Translations under genes and position numbers: made by a program | Assembly: GCA_031408575.1 (NCBI GenBank) | Contig: JANNWS010000090.1 | Span: 5,227-69,226 of the forward strand | Source: Aliitabrizicola sp031408575 | GTDB lineage: Bacteria > Pseudomonadota > Alphaproteobacteria > Rhodobacterales > Rhodobacteraceae | Reading direction: 5' to 3' | DNA: 64,000 bases | Part shown: positions 27,969-36,449 of the stretch, piece after piece | How positions within the stretch are numbered: position 1 is the stretch's first letter | How the letters are laid out: the number at the start of each line of letters is the position of its first letter | Notes under the pieces: model-generated | Databases searched by the model: none | What the model saw: only the letters and a program-made list of their open reading frames with translations | Told to the model about the DNA's origin: nothing

Positions 27969-29786
27969 TCAGCTGGCGCGCGATTGGCGCTTGCGCTCGT
28001 GCGGATCAAGATAGCGTTTGCGCATCCGGACCATCTTCGGAGTCACCTCGACCAGTTCATCATCGTCGATATAGGCGATTGACTGTTCCAGCGACAGCTT
28101 GACCGGCGTGGTCAGGCGTACCGCCTCATCCGTGCCGCTGGCGCGGACGTTGGTCAGTTGCTTGCCCTTCAGCGGGTTCACTTCCAGATCATTGTCGCGG
28201 TTATGCTCGCCGATGATCATGCCTGTATAGACCGGCTCCTGCACCCCGATGAAGAAGTGGCCGCGATCTTCCAACTTCCACATCGCATAGGCCACCGAAA
28301 TGCCCGTCTCCATGCTGATCAGAACGCCCGCGCGACGGCCCTCGATGGGGCCTTTATGCGGCGCCCAGTCGTGGAACACGCGGTTCAGCACGCCGGTGCC
28401 GCGCGTGTCGGTCATGAACTGGCCGTGATATCCGATCAACCCGCGTGACGGGACATGCGCGATGATCCGGGTCTTGCCGACGCCAGCAGGCTTCATCTCG
28501 ATCAATTCACCGCGCCGCGGGCCGGTGACCTTTTCAATCACCGCGCCAGTGAATTCGTCATCCACGTCGATAGTGACTTCCTCGATCGGCTCCAGCTTTA
28601 CGCCGCCCTCTTCGCGGAAAATCACGCGCGGGCGGGAGATCGACAGCTCGAACCCTTCACGGCGCATGTTCTCGATCAGCACGCCCATCTGCAATTCGCC
28701 GCGACCCGCCACTTCAAAGGCGTCGCCGCCGGGGGTGTCGGTCACCTTGATGGCCACGTTAATCTCGGCCTCTTTCATCAGTCGCTCGCGGATCACGCGC
28801 GACTGAACCTTCGATCCGTCCTTGCCGGCCAGCGGACTATCATTGATGCCGAAAGTCACGGAAATTGTCGGCGGATCAATCGGCTGCGCGGGCAGCGGGA
28901 TGTCCACCTCAAGCGCGCATAGCGTGTCGGCCACGGTGGCCTTGGTCATGCCCGCGATGGTCACGATATCGCCCGCAATCGCCTGATCGATCGGTGTGCT
29001 CGCCAGACCGCGGAACGCGAGGATCTTGGAGACGCGAAACTGCTCCAGCCGCTCGCCGGTGCGCGAGATGGCTTTCAGGGTTTCACCGACCGACAGCGTG
29101 CCTTCCTCGACCCGACCGGTCAGGATACGTCCGATGAACGGATCGGCCGACAGTGTCGTGGCCAGCATGCGGAACGGCTTGTCGGCCAGCTTCACCTGTT
29201 TGGGGGCCGGCACATGGGCCACGACCAGATCGAAGAGCGCGTTCAGGTTCTCGCGCGCGCCGTCCAGCGAGGTATCGGCCCAACCGGCACGGCCCGACGC
29301 ATAGAGATGCGGGAAATCAAGCTGGTCGTCATCGGCCCCAAGGTTGGCGAACAGATCGAACACCTCGTTCAGCGCGCGGTCGGGTTCGGCATCGGGCTTG
29401 TCCACCTTGTTCAGCACCACGATGGGGCGCAGACCCAGCGCCAGCGCCTTGGAGGTGACGAATTTTGTCTGCGGCATCGGCCCTTCGGCGGCATCGACCA
29501 GCAGCACCACGCCGTCAACCATGCTCAGGATGCGTTCCACCTCGCCGCCAAAATCGGCGTGGCCGGGGGTATCGACGATATTGATCCGCACTCCGTCATG
29601 TTCAACGCTGGTGCATTTCGCAAGGATCGTGATGCCGCGTTCGCGTTCAATGTCATTGCTGTCCATCGCGCGTTCGGTGGTGGCCTGATTGTCGCGGTAG
29701 GTGCCGGACTGCTTGAGAAGCTCGTCAACGAGCGTGGTCTTGCCATGGTCGACATGCGCGATGATGGCGATGTTGCGAAGCTCCAT
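27969..29786 (-). CDS. typA: Ribosome-associated GTPase TypA/BipA
   Basis: Translational GTPase of the EF-G family used in ribosome assembly and stress. G1 is AHVDHGKT (residues 10-17), G3 DTPGHADFGGEV, G4 NKVDKPDA; domains II, III and V follow, with the TypA-specific C-terminal domain near GVQEPVYTGMIIGEHNRDNDLEVNPLKGKQLTN. Length 605 is normal. Monocistronic, with a terminator directly downstream. Confidence 0.97.
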   Translation of the reverse strand: MELRNIAIIAHVDHGKTTLVDELLKQSGTYRDNQATTERAMDSNDIERERGITILAKCTSVEHDGVRINIVDTPGHADFGGEVERILSMVDGVVLLVDAAEGPMPQTKFVTSKALALGLRPIVVLNKVDKPDAEPDRALNEVFDLFANLGADDDQLDFPHLYASGRAGWADTSLDGARENLNALFDLVVAHVPAPKQVKLADKPFRMLATTLSADPFIGRILTGRVEEGTLSVGETLKAISRTGERLEQFRVSKILAFRGLASTPIDQAIAGDIVTIAGMTKATVADTLCALEVDIPLPAQPIDPPTISVTFGINDSPLAGKDGSKVQSRVIRERLMKEAEINVAIKVTDTPGGDAFEVAGRGELQMGVLIENMRREGFELSISRPRVIFREEGGVKLEPIEEVTIDVDDEFTGAVIEKVTGPRRGELIEMKPAGVGKTRIIAHVPSRGLIGYHGQFMTDTRGTGVLNRVFHDWAPHKGPIEGRRAGVLISMETGISVAYAMWKLEDRGHFFIGVQEPVYTGMIIGEHNRDNDLEVNPLKGKQLTNVRASGTDEAVRLTTPVKLSLEQSIAYIDDDELVEVTPKMVRMRKRYLDPHERKRQSRAS

Positions 29787-29872
29787 CGGGATGGTCTTTC
29801 GATAAGGTCAGTGTTCGTGGCGGCTGTACAAGAGCGCGCCTTGAAAGGCCAGAGGCGAATGCCAAACGAAAA

Positions 29873-29896
29873 GGCCCCCGCACGGGTGCGGGGGCC
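29873..29896 (-). terminator. Terminator of the downstream membrane-protein gene
   Basis: GGCCCCCGCAC (29873-29883) and GTGCGGGGGCC (29886-29896) form an 11-base perfect stem; on the minus strand it is followed by TTTTCGTTT. It lies 21 bases past the stop of the gene ending at 29917. Confidence 0.9.
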
Positions 29897-29916
29897 TGGC
29901 CGGTCATCGTGATGTG

Positions 29917-30882
29917 TCAGCGGCTGTAAGACAGACCGCTGAAGATCCGGCCCTCGTCGCGGTGCAGACCACCACGCACCCCACCGACAAAGGCCGCTGC
30001 CGCCGCCACCAGTGATGCCGCAGCAATCAGAAACCCGGCCAGAACCGCGCTGATCCGCGCGGCTTCGGCGGCATCAATCGCGGTCTGCTTGGCCTCTTCT
30101 GCCAGCCGTGCAGCCTCGGTTCGGGCGCTTTGCGCCGTCGCGATGGCCGCATCGATGCGGGTTTGCGCCTCGGCCGCCGTCAGGGCCGAACTTGTGGTGG
30201 TTGCGCTGACCAGATAGGCGCGGTCCGCGTCCGTGATTTCGCCGGTTGCGACCACATTCGCCAGGATGGCGCCGGACTGGCGGGCCAGTTCAGCCGGGTC
30301 AGACAGACCTGCGCTGGCCGTCGCCGGGCGCAGCAGGGTGTCGGTGACAAAGCCCACCGGGTTGGCCGACACGCCACCCGGAACCATGGCACCGGCGGCC
30401 GCAAGCGCACCTTCGGCCATGCCGCCCACAGCCGACCCCGCCGCCGTGGCAACCGTATCCGCGACCGATCCGGCGGCGGATACGGTACCAGAGACGACGC
30501 TGGCCATCACGGTAAAGCCCGCGATCATCGCCACCCCCCAGACAACAAGCCCGTTCACGCCATCACGCGCGGCGACTTCCGCCGCTGACGCATCTTCAAC
30601 CCGGCGGCGCATGCGCCCGGCGATATAGCCGCCGACGCCATAGCTTGCGACCAGCGTGATCACCATCCAGAGGCCGGTCAGGATCACAGCAAAACTGAAC
30701 GAGCCTTCGCCCGGTTCGGCGGACAGCGAGGACAGGCCAAGGGCTGCGCCAAATCCGGTGAACAGCGCTGCGACCGCCGTGGCGACAACTGCGCCGGCAA
30801 AGATCGCGGCCCAGTCGATGTAGGCGCCGCTGCGGTCATGCGCGGGGGCAGATGCGTGGGTCAGTTGTTCGGTACGCTCCAT
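29917..30882 (-). CDS. Multi-helix membrane protein, 'PhnA-like' group
   Basis: A 321-residue inner-membrane protein. Helices lie near residues 24-46, 60-85, 112-135 and 285-308, with a glycine-rich YGVGGYIAGRMRRR loop after the second. Between helices 3 and 4 is an alanine-rich, coiled-coil-prone stretch (TAAEAQTRIDAAIATAQSAR). The start MERTEQLTHAS has AAGGA about 9 bases upstream. It resembles proteins named 'PhnA-like' in rhizobia, a label I do not take as a function. A 24-codon membrane gene lies directly upstream on the same strand. Confidence 0.7.
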   Translation of the reverse strand: MERTEQLTHASAPAHDRSGAYIDWAAIFAGAVVATAVAALFTGFGAALGLSSLSAEPGEGSFSFAVILTGLWMVITLVASYGVGGYIAGRMRRRVEDASAAEVAARDGVNGLVVWGVAMIAGFTVMASVVSGTVSAAGSVADTVATAAGSAVGGMAEGALAAAGAMVPGGVSANPVGFVTDTLLRPATASAGLSDPAELARQSGAILANVVATGEITDADRAYLVSATTTSSALTAAEAQTRIDAAIATAQSARTEAARLAEEAKQTAIDAAEAARISAVLAGFLIAAASLVAAAAAFVGGVRGGLHRDEGRIFSGLSYSR

Positions 30883-30899
30883 TTTGATCGTTCCTTCGC

Positions 30900-30974
30900 T
30901 TATCGCATGCCGACAAAAGACAAAACGGCCAGCACGACGACCACAAGGCCGACGAGATAAATGATATTGTTCAC
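30900..30974 (-). CDS. 24-residue single-helix membrane peptide
   Basis: A GTG-started frame of 24 codons encodes MNNIIYLVGLVVVVLAVLSF plus four residues: one hydrophobic helix ending in Met-Arg. GGAG sits 6 bases before the GTG, an ideal spacing. The stop is 17 bases before the start of the 321-residue membrane protein gene, so the two are co-transcribed. I recall very similar 24-26-residue peptides in many alphaproteobacteria, so I consider it real despite its size. Function unknown. Confidence 0.75.
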   Translation of the reverse strand: MNNIIYLVGLVVVVLAVLSFVGMR

Positions 30975-31076
30975 GGTAATCTCCTTTGCGCCGCACGAAC
31001 TGTGCGGGTGTTTGCGGAGGGATAACGCCGGTCGATGAAATACGTTCCGCTTCGCGGACACCGGCTGCGCGCGATT

Positions 31077-31682
31077 TCAGGCGGCGATATAGCGGTCGCG
31101 GCGGTGGTTCACGGCGATCACAAGGTTAAGCACCATTGCCCCAAGCGCCGACCACAGCAGTGCCGTTGTCTGGCCCAGCAGGATGAATGTCGAAAACAGC
31201 AGGATATCAAAGCCGATCTGCACATGGCCCGCCCGAATGCCAGTGCGGTCCTGCGCCCAGAGCGCCAGCACACCAAGGCCCCCAAGTGCGGCCCCGTGGC
31301 GATAGAGCGCCAGCATCGCAAGCCCGGCCATCACGCCGAAAATCACGGCCACGGCGGGCTGGCTTTGCACCCCGAAGGTCAGCCAGCCGGGCATGAAATG
31401 CATCAGCACCGAAACGGTGGTGACAGCGATGAACGACTTGATCAGAAACGCCCGGCCAAAACGGCGGTAACCGAACCAGTAGAACGGCAGGTTGATGAGG
31501 AAATAGACCACCGGAAAGCTGGCCCCGGTCAGCCCCGCCACCAGCATCGCATAGCCCGCCGTCTGCCCGGTAATCATGCCCGACTGCGCCAGCAGCGTCA
31601 GGGATGCTGCTGCCATCGTTGTGCCAATGGCAAGACCCTGCGCGTCGTCCAGAAGGGAGTGGGATTTAGGGTCAGTTATCAT
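31077..31682 (-). CDS. YitT-family membrane protein
   Basis: A 201-residue protein with five or six hydrophobic helices; the segment QGLAIGTTMAAASLTLLAQSG followed by AGLTGASFPVVYFLINLPFYW matches the YitT (DUF161) family. Inner membrane; function not established for the family. The ATG lies inside a 38-base imperfect palindrome, with only a weak ribosome binding site. It is downstream of icd on the same strand (57-base gap). Confidence 0.85.
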   Translation of the reverse strand: MITDPKSHSLLDDAQGLAIGTTMAAASLTLLAQSGMITGQTAGYAMLVAGLTGASFPVVYFLINLPFYWFGYRRFGRAFLIKSFIAVTTVSVLMHFMPGWLTFGVQSQPAVAVIFGVMAGLAMLALYRHGAALGGLGVLALWAQDRTGIRAGHVQIGFDILLFSTFILLGQTTALLWSALGAMVLNLVIAVNHRRDRYIAA

Positions 31683-31708
31683 GACCTATAAATGTCACAA
31701 TAACTGAC
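31671..31708. promoter_or_regulatory. 38-base palindrome over the yitT start
   Basis: Outer arms GTCAGTTAT (31671-31679) and ATAACTGAC (31700-31708) match exactly; inner TGAC/GTCA pairs add to the symmetry. No T-run follows on either strand, so it is more like an operator than a terminator. It covers the yitT initiation codon (31682-31680) and the likely -10 region (TTATAG on the minus strand). Confidence 0.5.
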
Positions 31709-31739
31709 CTATGTAAAGTGTTTTGCGACCCGTGCGGGA

Positions 31740-32954
31740 TCAGCCCGCCAGTGCCTTGTCGAGATACTCGTCAACCTTTTCCAGATAGCCCATCGTGGTC
31801 AGCCATTTCTGATCCGGCCCGACCAGCAGCGCCAGATCCTTGGTCATCCAGCCATCTTCCACCGCCTGCACCGTCACCTTTTCCAGCGTGTCGGCAAAGC
31901 GGGCAAGAGCTGCGTTGTCGTCCAGCTTGGCGCGGTGCTTCAGACCACCCGACCACGCATAGATCGACGCGATGGAGTTGGTCGAGGTCTGCTCGCCCTT
32001 CTGGTGCTGGCGGTAGTGGCGGGTGACGGTGCCATGCGCCGCCTCGGCCTCGACTGTCTTACCATCAGGTGTCATCAGCACCGATGTCATCAGGCCCAGC
32101 GAGCCAAAGCCCTGCGCCACCGTGTCGGACTGTACATCGCCGTCGTAGTTCTTGCAGGCCCAGACATAGCCGCCCGACCATTTCATCGCCGAGGCCACCA
32201 TGTCGTCGATCAGCCGATGCTCATAACCGATCTTCTTTTTCTTGAACGCCTCTTCGAATTCTTCCTCATAGACCTTCTGGAAGATGTCCTTGAAGCGCCC
32301 GTCATAGGCTTTGAGGATGGTATTCTTGGTCGAAAGATACACCGGCCAGCCCAGGTTAAGCCCGTAATTCAGCGAGGCACGGGCGAAATCGGTGATGCTG
32401 TCATCAAGGTTGTACATGCCCATGAACACGCCCGATGACGGCGCGGAATAAACGTCACGTTCAATCACCGTGCCATCATCGCCGACGAATTTCATCGTCA
32501 ACTTGCCCGCGCCCGGAAAGCGGAAGTCGGTCGCGCGATACTGATCGCCAAAGGCATGGCGACCAACCACGATCGGCCGGGTCCAGCCGGGAACAAGGCG
32601 GGGGACATTCTGGCAGATGATCGGCTGGCGAAAGATCACGCCGCCCAGGATGTTGCGGATCGTGCCGTTGGGGCTTTTCCACATCTGTTTCAGGCCGAAT
32701 TCCTCGACCCGCTGCTCGTCCGGGGTGATGGTCGCGCATTTTACGCCGACGCCGTATTTCTTGATCGCCTCGGCGCTGTCGATGGTGATCTGGTCGTTGG
32801 TGCGGTCCCGCTCCTCGATGCCGAGGTCGTAGTACTTCAGGTCGATATCAAGATAGGGCAGGATCAGCTTTTGCTTGATGAAATCCCAGATGATCCGGGT
32901 CATCTCGTCGCCATCAAGTTCGACGACGGGGTTGGCTACCTTGATCTTCGACAT
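31740..32954 (-). CDS. icd: NADP-dependent isocitrate dehydrogenase
   Basis: TCA-cycle enzyme converting isocitrate to 2-oxoglutarate. At 404 residues and with the segments KSPNGTIRNILGG, QYRATDF and CKNYDGDVQSDTVAQGFGSLGLM, it belongs to the homodimeric, eukaryote-like subfamily II rather than the E. coli type. The start MSKIKVANPVVELDGDEMTRIIW has AGAGG about 5 bases upstream; the open frame extends further but without conservation. Monocistronic or read into yitT. Confidence 0.96.
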   Translation of the reverse strand: MSKIKVANPVVELDGDEMTRIIWDFIKQKLILPYLDIDLKYYDLGIEERDRTNDQITIDSAEAIKKYGVGVKCATITPDEQRVEEFGLKQMWKSPNGTIRNILGGVIFRQPIICQNVPRLVPGWTRPIVVGRHAFGDQYRATDFRFPGAGKLTMKFVGDDGTVIERDVYSAPSSGVFMGMYNLDDSITDFARASLNYGLNLGWPVYLSTKNTILKAYDGRFKDIFQKVYEEEFEEAFKKKKIGYEHRLIDDMVASAMKWSGGYVWACKNYDGDVQSDTVAQGFGSLGLMTSVLMTPDGKTVEAEAAHGTVTRHYRQHQKGEQTSTNSIASIYAWSGGLKHRAKLDDNAALARFADTLEKVTVQAVEDGWMTKDLALLVGPDQKWLTTMGYLEKVDEYLDKALAG

Positions 32955-33120
32955 GCGGGCCTCTTTTGGGTTTGGATTCGGATTGGCAGGGGCATAGCGG
33001 AAATGGGTGCTGCGGGGAAGAACGCATGCGGCGGTATACCAAAGTCGGGTCGTACTCGTCCGTTCCTGTCGGGTGGTTCTCGCGGGGCAGCGATGCGCGC
33101 CAGTCGGCGCGCAAAGAGCG

Positions 33121-33705
33121 TCAGGCGAAGAAGGCCCGAGTCCGGGTGCGGACATAGTCCCACAGTGCTGGCGCGCCGCGTGCAATCTTGGCACCCACGC
33201 GCGCATCAAGCTGCTCGGCTGTCACCGCATAGGTGATCCATGTGCCGCCGCCGCTTGCGATGTTCTGCATCACGGGCTGAACCCGGTCGAGCGACTTGGC
33301 GAAGATTGCGTCGGGGGTTTGGGCGGTTTCGAACTCTTCCCACAGTGCGCGGAAACCGGCCCCCAGATCGCCGGGCAACGTGCCGAAAATCCGTTCGGCG
33401 GCCCGCGCCTCGGCGGCCGCGACCGCTGCCGATCCGTGGGCTGCGCCGTTCGCGGAATGGATCGGCACATCGCCCACATCAATCTCCACCAGATCGTGCA
33501 GGATCAGCATCCGGATTACCCGGTCGATAGACACGTCCGGCCTGGCCTGATCGGCCAGAACCATCGCATAAAGCGCCAGATGCCAGGAATGTTCACCCGA
33601 ATTCTCGGGGCGCGAGCCGTCGGCAAGAGTCGTCGCGCGCAGAACCTGTTTCAGCTTGTCGGCCTCAACCAGAAAGGCGAACTGCGCGGCAAGCCGGTCG
33701 GTCAA
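33121..33705 (-). CDS. HD-domain phosphohydrolase (YfbR/HDDC2-like)
   Basis: A 194-residue HD-superfamily metal-dependent hydrolase. Metal ligands are H39 in NSGEHSWH and the H70-D71 pair in LHDLVEIDVGD, with a later Asp in AKSLDRVQP. Length and motif spacing match 5'-deoxynucleotidase YfbR/HDDC2-type proteins. Its ATG overlaps the upstream gene's TGA (ATGA), so the two are translationally coupled. Substrate not proven. Confidence 0.85.
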   Translation of the reverse strand: MTDRLAAQFAFLVEADKLKQVLRATTLADGSRPENSGEHSWHLALYAMVLADQARPDVSIDRVIRMLILHDLVEIDVGDVPIHSANGAAHGSAAVAAAEARAAERIFGTLPGDLGAGFRALWEEFETAQTPDAIFAKSLDRVQPVMQNIASGGGTWITYAVTAEQLDARVGAKIARGAPALWDYVRTRTRAFFA

Positions 33706-33965
33706 TGCGACGGGTCCGACTCGCGCGGGGCAACCGGCGCTGCCGATCCGGTCTCGAATGCCGTCACCGCCGCCTCGAGAAACTGCCGCCCGCGCCGTTC
33801 GGCCAGACGCACCCGGATTGAGGTCAGAAACGCTTCTTGCAAGGTCGAAGACGACGCCCCCAACACTTTGGCAACATCGGTATAGAGCCGGTCATTGCCC
33901 AGCTTTTCCATTGCCAAGATGGTTTCACGGGCCAGCTCGTCGGCCAGATCATCGGTCAGGGCCAT
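33702..33965 (-). CDS. Hypothetical 87-residue protein
   Basis: A soluble, mostly helical protein (MALTDDLADELARETILAME..) with an arginine-rich middle (IRVRLAERRGRQFLEAAV) and a disordered proline/serine C-terminus. No known motif recognised. It lies 3 bases after the alpha/beta hydrolase gene and overlaps the HD gene by ATGA, so it is the middle gene of a three-gene operon. Gene status is supported by the tight coupling; function unknown. Confidence 0.75.
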   Translation of the reverse strand: MALTDDLADELARETILAMEKLGNDRLYTDVAKVLGASSSTLQEAFLTSIRVRLAERRGRQFLEAAVTAFETGSAAPVAPRESDPSH

Positions 33966-33968
33966 GGC

Positions 33969-34628
33969 TTAACGTGATCCTTCGGTCAGACGGCGTTTCA
34001 CATAGTCCGACACGGTGCCGATCATGGGTTTCATGTGCGCCTCTTCGTCCTTGAAGAAGTGATCGGCCCCCTCGATCTGAGTGTGGGTAATCTTTATGCC
34101 CTTCTGCTCGTGCAGCTTGTTCACCAGATTGGTCGTATCCTTTGGCGGCGCCACCCGGTCTGCCGTACCGTTGATGATCAGACCCGACGAAGGGCAGGGC
34201 GCCAGAAAGCTGAAATCATACATGTTGGCGGGCGGCGAGACCGAGATGAACCCGGTAATCTCGGGGCGGCGCATCAGCAGTTGCATCCCGATCCACGCGC
34301 CAAAACTGAACCCCGCCACCCAGCAATGCTTGGCGTTCTGGTTCATCGTCTGAAGATAGTCGAGCGCCGAGGCTGCGTCGGACAATTCGCCAATGCCTTG
34401 ATCGTATTCGCCCTGACTGCGACCGACACCGCGGAAGTTGAACCGCAGCACGGTAAAGCCCAGATTGTAGAAAGCATAGTGCAGGTTATAGACAACCTTG
34501 TTGTTCATCGTGCCGCCAAACTGCGGATGCGGATGCAGCACGATGGCGATCGGTGCGTCACGGTCTTTTTGCGGGTGGTAACGGCCTTCAAGACGGCCCT
34601 CGGGGCCTGCGAAAATAACTTCGGGCAT
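33969..34628 (-). CDS. Alpha/beta hydrolase (COG2945-like)
   Basis: A 219-residue serine hydrolase. The nucleophile is S108 in GFSFGAWIG, the N-terminal HPHPQFGGTMNNKVV and RFNFRGVGRSQGEYD segments are typical of COG2945-type hydrolases, and the catalytic His lies in GADHFFKDEEAH. No signal peptide. First gene of the three-gene operon hydrolase-hypothetical-HD, divergent from iscR. Substrate unknown. Confidence 0.88.
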   Translation of the reverse strand: MPEVIFAGPEGRLEGRYHPQKDRDAPIAIVLHPHPQFGGTMNNKVVYNLHYAFYNLGFTVLRFNFRGVGRSQGEYDQGIGELSDAASALDYLQTMNQNAKHCWVAGFSFGAWIGMQLLMRRPEITGFISVSPPANMYDFSFLAPCPSSGLIINGTADRVAPPKDTTNLVNKLHEQKGIKITHTQIEGADHFFKDEEAHMKPMIGTVSDYVKRRLTEGSR

Positions 34629-34667
34629 TGATGTGCCTGTCTCTTTCCTGCTGCCCGCGCGCCATTC

Positions 34668-34696
34668 TTGACAAATTCGCTCGGGTTACTTAGAAC
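34668..34696 (+). promoter_or_regulatory. Promoter of the iscR-suf operon
   Basis: TTGACA (34668-34673), a 17-base spacer and TAGAAC (34691-34696) form a good sigma-70-type promoter about 90 bases before iscR. IscR itself is expected to bind here, but I could not identify its site with confidence. Confidence 0.55.
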
Positions 34697-34788
34697 CATT
34701 CCAACTTCCGGCCAGCGCCGGTGTCCGGGGTGGAACGGAGTTAAGCGGCCTTCCGCCTCACGTCAATTGCTTACCGGCGGAGCATCGG

Positions 34789-35262
34789 ATGAAACTGTCG
34801 ACCAAGGGGCGCTATGCGATGGTGGCGCTGGCCGATCTGGCGCTGGCCAAACCTGATGACCTTGTCTCGCTTGCCGCGATTTCCAAACGGCAGGACATCT
34901 CGTTGCCTTATCTGGAGCAGTTGTTCGTCAAGCTGCGCCGGGCCGGTCTGGTCGATGCGTCGCGCGGTCCGGGGGGCGGTTACCGGCTGGCCCGCCACCC
35001 CGATGCGATCCGGGTCAGCGAGATCCTTGAGGCGGTAGATGAGACGGTGAGCGCCCTGCACACCGGGGCGGGGGCCACCGGCGGCGTGTCGGGGACACGC
35101 GCGCAATCGTTGGCCAACCGTCTGTGGGAAGGGCTGTCGGCGCAGGTCTATGTGTTCTTGCACCAGACCCGCCTGTCGGATGTGATCCGCAACGAGATGC
35201 ACCCCTGTCCAGCGGTGCCGGCGTTGTTTCGGGTGGTCGATGAGGTGGTGGACGGGCAATGA
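34789..35262 (+). CDS. iscR: Rrf2-family regulator IscR, cysteine-poor type
   Basis: First gene of the iron-sulfur assembly operon and its likely repressor. The winged helix covers residues 1-70 (MKLSTKGRYAMVALADLA, wing GPGGGYRLAR). The region that carries three cluster-binding cysteines in E. coli IscR (92, 98, 104) reads HTGAGATGGVSGTRA at 91-105 and has none; the only cysteine in the protein is C140 in HPCPA. Rhodobacter sphaeroides IscR is known to have an unusual cluster ligation with a single cysteine, so this is probably a lineage type and not a dead protein. Confidence 0.92.
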   Translation: MKLSTKGRYAMVALADLALAKPDDLVSLAAISKRQDISLPYLEQLFVKLRRAGLVDASRGPGGGYRLARHPDAIRVSEILEAVDETVSALHTGAGATGGVSGTRAQSLANRLWEGLSAQVYVFLHQTRLSDVIRNEMHPCPAVPALFRVVDEVVDGQ

Positions 35263-35283
35263 CCGGGGCTGCAGGTTTCGCGG

Positions 35284-35349
35284 GCGGGGCAGGGGGACTT
35301 TCTGCCCCGCTCTGCGCCGTTGGCGCATTCGCCCCCCGAGGATATTTCC
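35284..35349. repeat. Double-hairpin intergenic element, copy B
   Basis: Stem 1 is GCGGGGCAG/CTGCCCCGC (35284-35292, 35302-35310), stem 2 TGCGCC/GGCGCA (35313-35318, 35322-35327), then TTCGCCCCCCGAGGATATTT. The order hairpin, hairpin, CCCCC-G-GGATATTT tail matches copy A although the stems differ in sequence. It lies inside the iscR-iscS gap and may damp read-through. Confidence 0.55.
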
Positions 35350-35380
35350 GCAAAGGTGACATGAGGAACAGGGGCAGGTT

Positions 35381-36427
35381 TTGACCGGGCGTGTTTATCT
35401 GGACTGGAACGCGACCACGCCGCTGCGCCCCGAGGTGCGGGCGGCAATGATTGCGGCGATGGATGTTGCGGGCAACCCATCGTCGATCCATGCCGAGGGG
35501 CGGGCGGCGAAGGCACTGATCGAGCGCGCGCGCGGGCAGCTGGCGCGTGCGCTTGGGGCCGAAGGGGCGGATATCGTGTTCACCTCGGGGGCGACCGAGG
35601 CCGCGGCGCTGGCCTGTGCCGGGCGGGGTTTGGCCTGCTCCGCCGTGGAGCATGAGGCGGTGTCTGCGTGGTGCAGCGATACGCTTCCTGTCAACCGGGA
35701 CGGGCGGGTTCTGGTCGCAGACGCTGTGCAAAGCACGCTGCAACTGGCCAATTCAGAAACCGGGGTGATGCAGGATCTGCCGCCGGGTCTGGCGGTGTCT
35801 GACCTGACGCAGGCCTTCGGCAAGGTGGCGTTCGCCTTCAACTGGCTGGACTGCGGGATGGGGCTGATTTCGGCCCACAAACTGGGCGGGCCGAAGGGGG
35901 TTGGCGCGCTGGTTCTGAAGCGCGGGTTGGACGTGGAGCCGCGCATCCGGGGAGGCGGGCAGGAAATGGGACGCCGCGCGGGGACGGAAAACCTGATCGG
36001 GATTGCCGGTTTCGGGGCCGCCGCCGAGGCCGCTGCGCGCGATCTGGCCGACGGGGTGTGGGAGCGGGTTGCCCAACTTAGAAATATTCTAGATCAAGGA
36101 TTGTCCGCTGTAGGATTCGAGACTATTTCTGTCGGGAATGGTATGCGGCGGTTGCCAAATACGCTGTGCCTGATCGCCCCCGGCTGGAAGGGGGAAACTC
36201 AGGTGATGCAGATGGACCTTGCCGGGTTTGCGGTATCGGCGGGGTCGGCCTGTTCGTCGGGCAAGGTGCGCGCCAGCCGCGTGTTGCGCGCGATGGGATA
36301 TGACGAGGCCGAGGCAGGATCGGCGATCCGGTTCTCATTGGGGCCGACTGTGACGGAAGACGATGTGCTGGGTTGCATCGACGCCTGGACAGCACGCTAC
36401 GCGCGCCACCGGGCGCGGGTCGCCTGA
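35381..36427 (+). CDS. iscS: Cysteine desulfurase, IscS/NifS-like
   Basis: PLP enzyme supplying sulfur from cysteine. The PLP lysine is K167 in SAHKLGGPKGVG and the persulfide cysteine C291 in SAGSACSSGKV, the class I (NifS/IscS) arrangement. At 348 residues it is shorter than IscS (about 400), with the SETGV segment in place of the usual NEIGT. It starts with TTG (GGGG about 6 bases upstream). Second gene after iscR; a class II desulfurase (SufS) lies later in the same operon. Confidence 0.9.
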   Translation: MTGRVYLDWNATTPLRPEVRAAMIAAMDVAGNPSSIHAEGRAAKALIERARGQLARALGAEGADIVFTSGATEAAALACAGRGLACSAVEHEAVSAWCSDTLPVNRDGRVLVADAVQSTLQLANSETGVMQDLPPGLAVSDLTQAFGKVAFAFNWLDCGMGLISAHKLGGPKGVGALVLKRGLDVEPRIRGGGQEMGRRAGTENLIGIAGFGAAAEAAARDLADGVWERVAQLRNILDQGLSAVGFETISVGNGMRRLPNTLCLIAPGWKGETQVMQMDLAGFAVSAGSACSSGKVRASRVLRAMGYDEAEAGSAIRFSLGPTVTEDDVLGCIDAWTARYARHRARVA

Positions 36428-36449
36428 GCGATGATGAGTAGGAACGACG

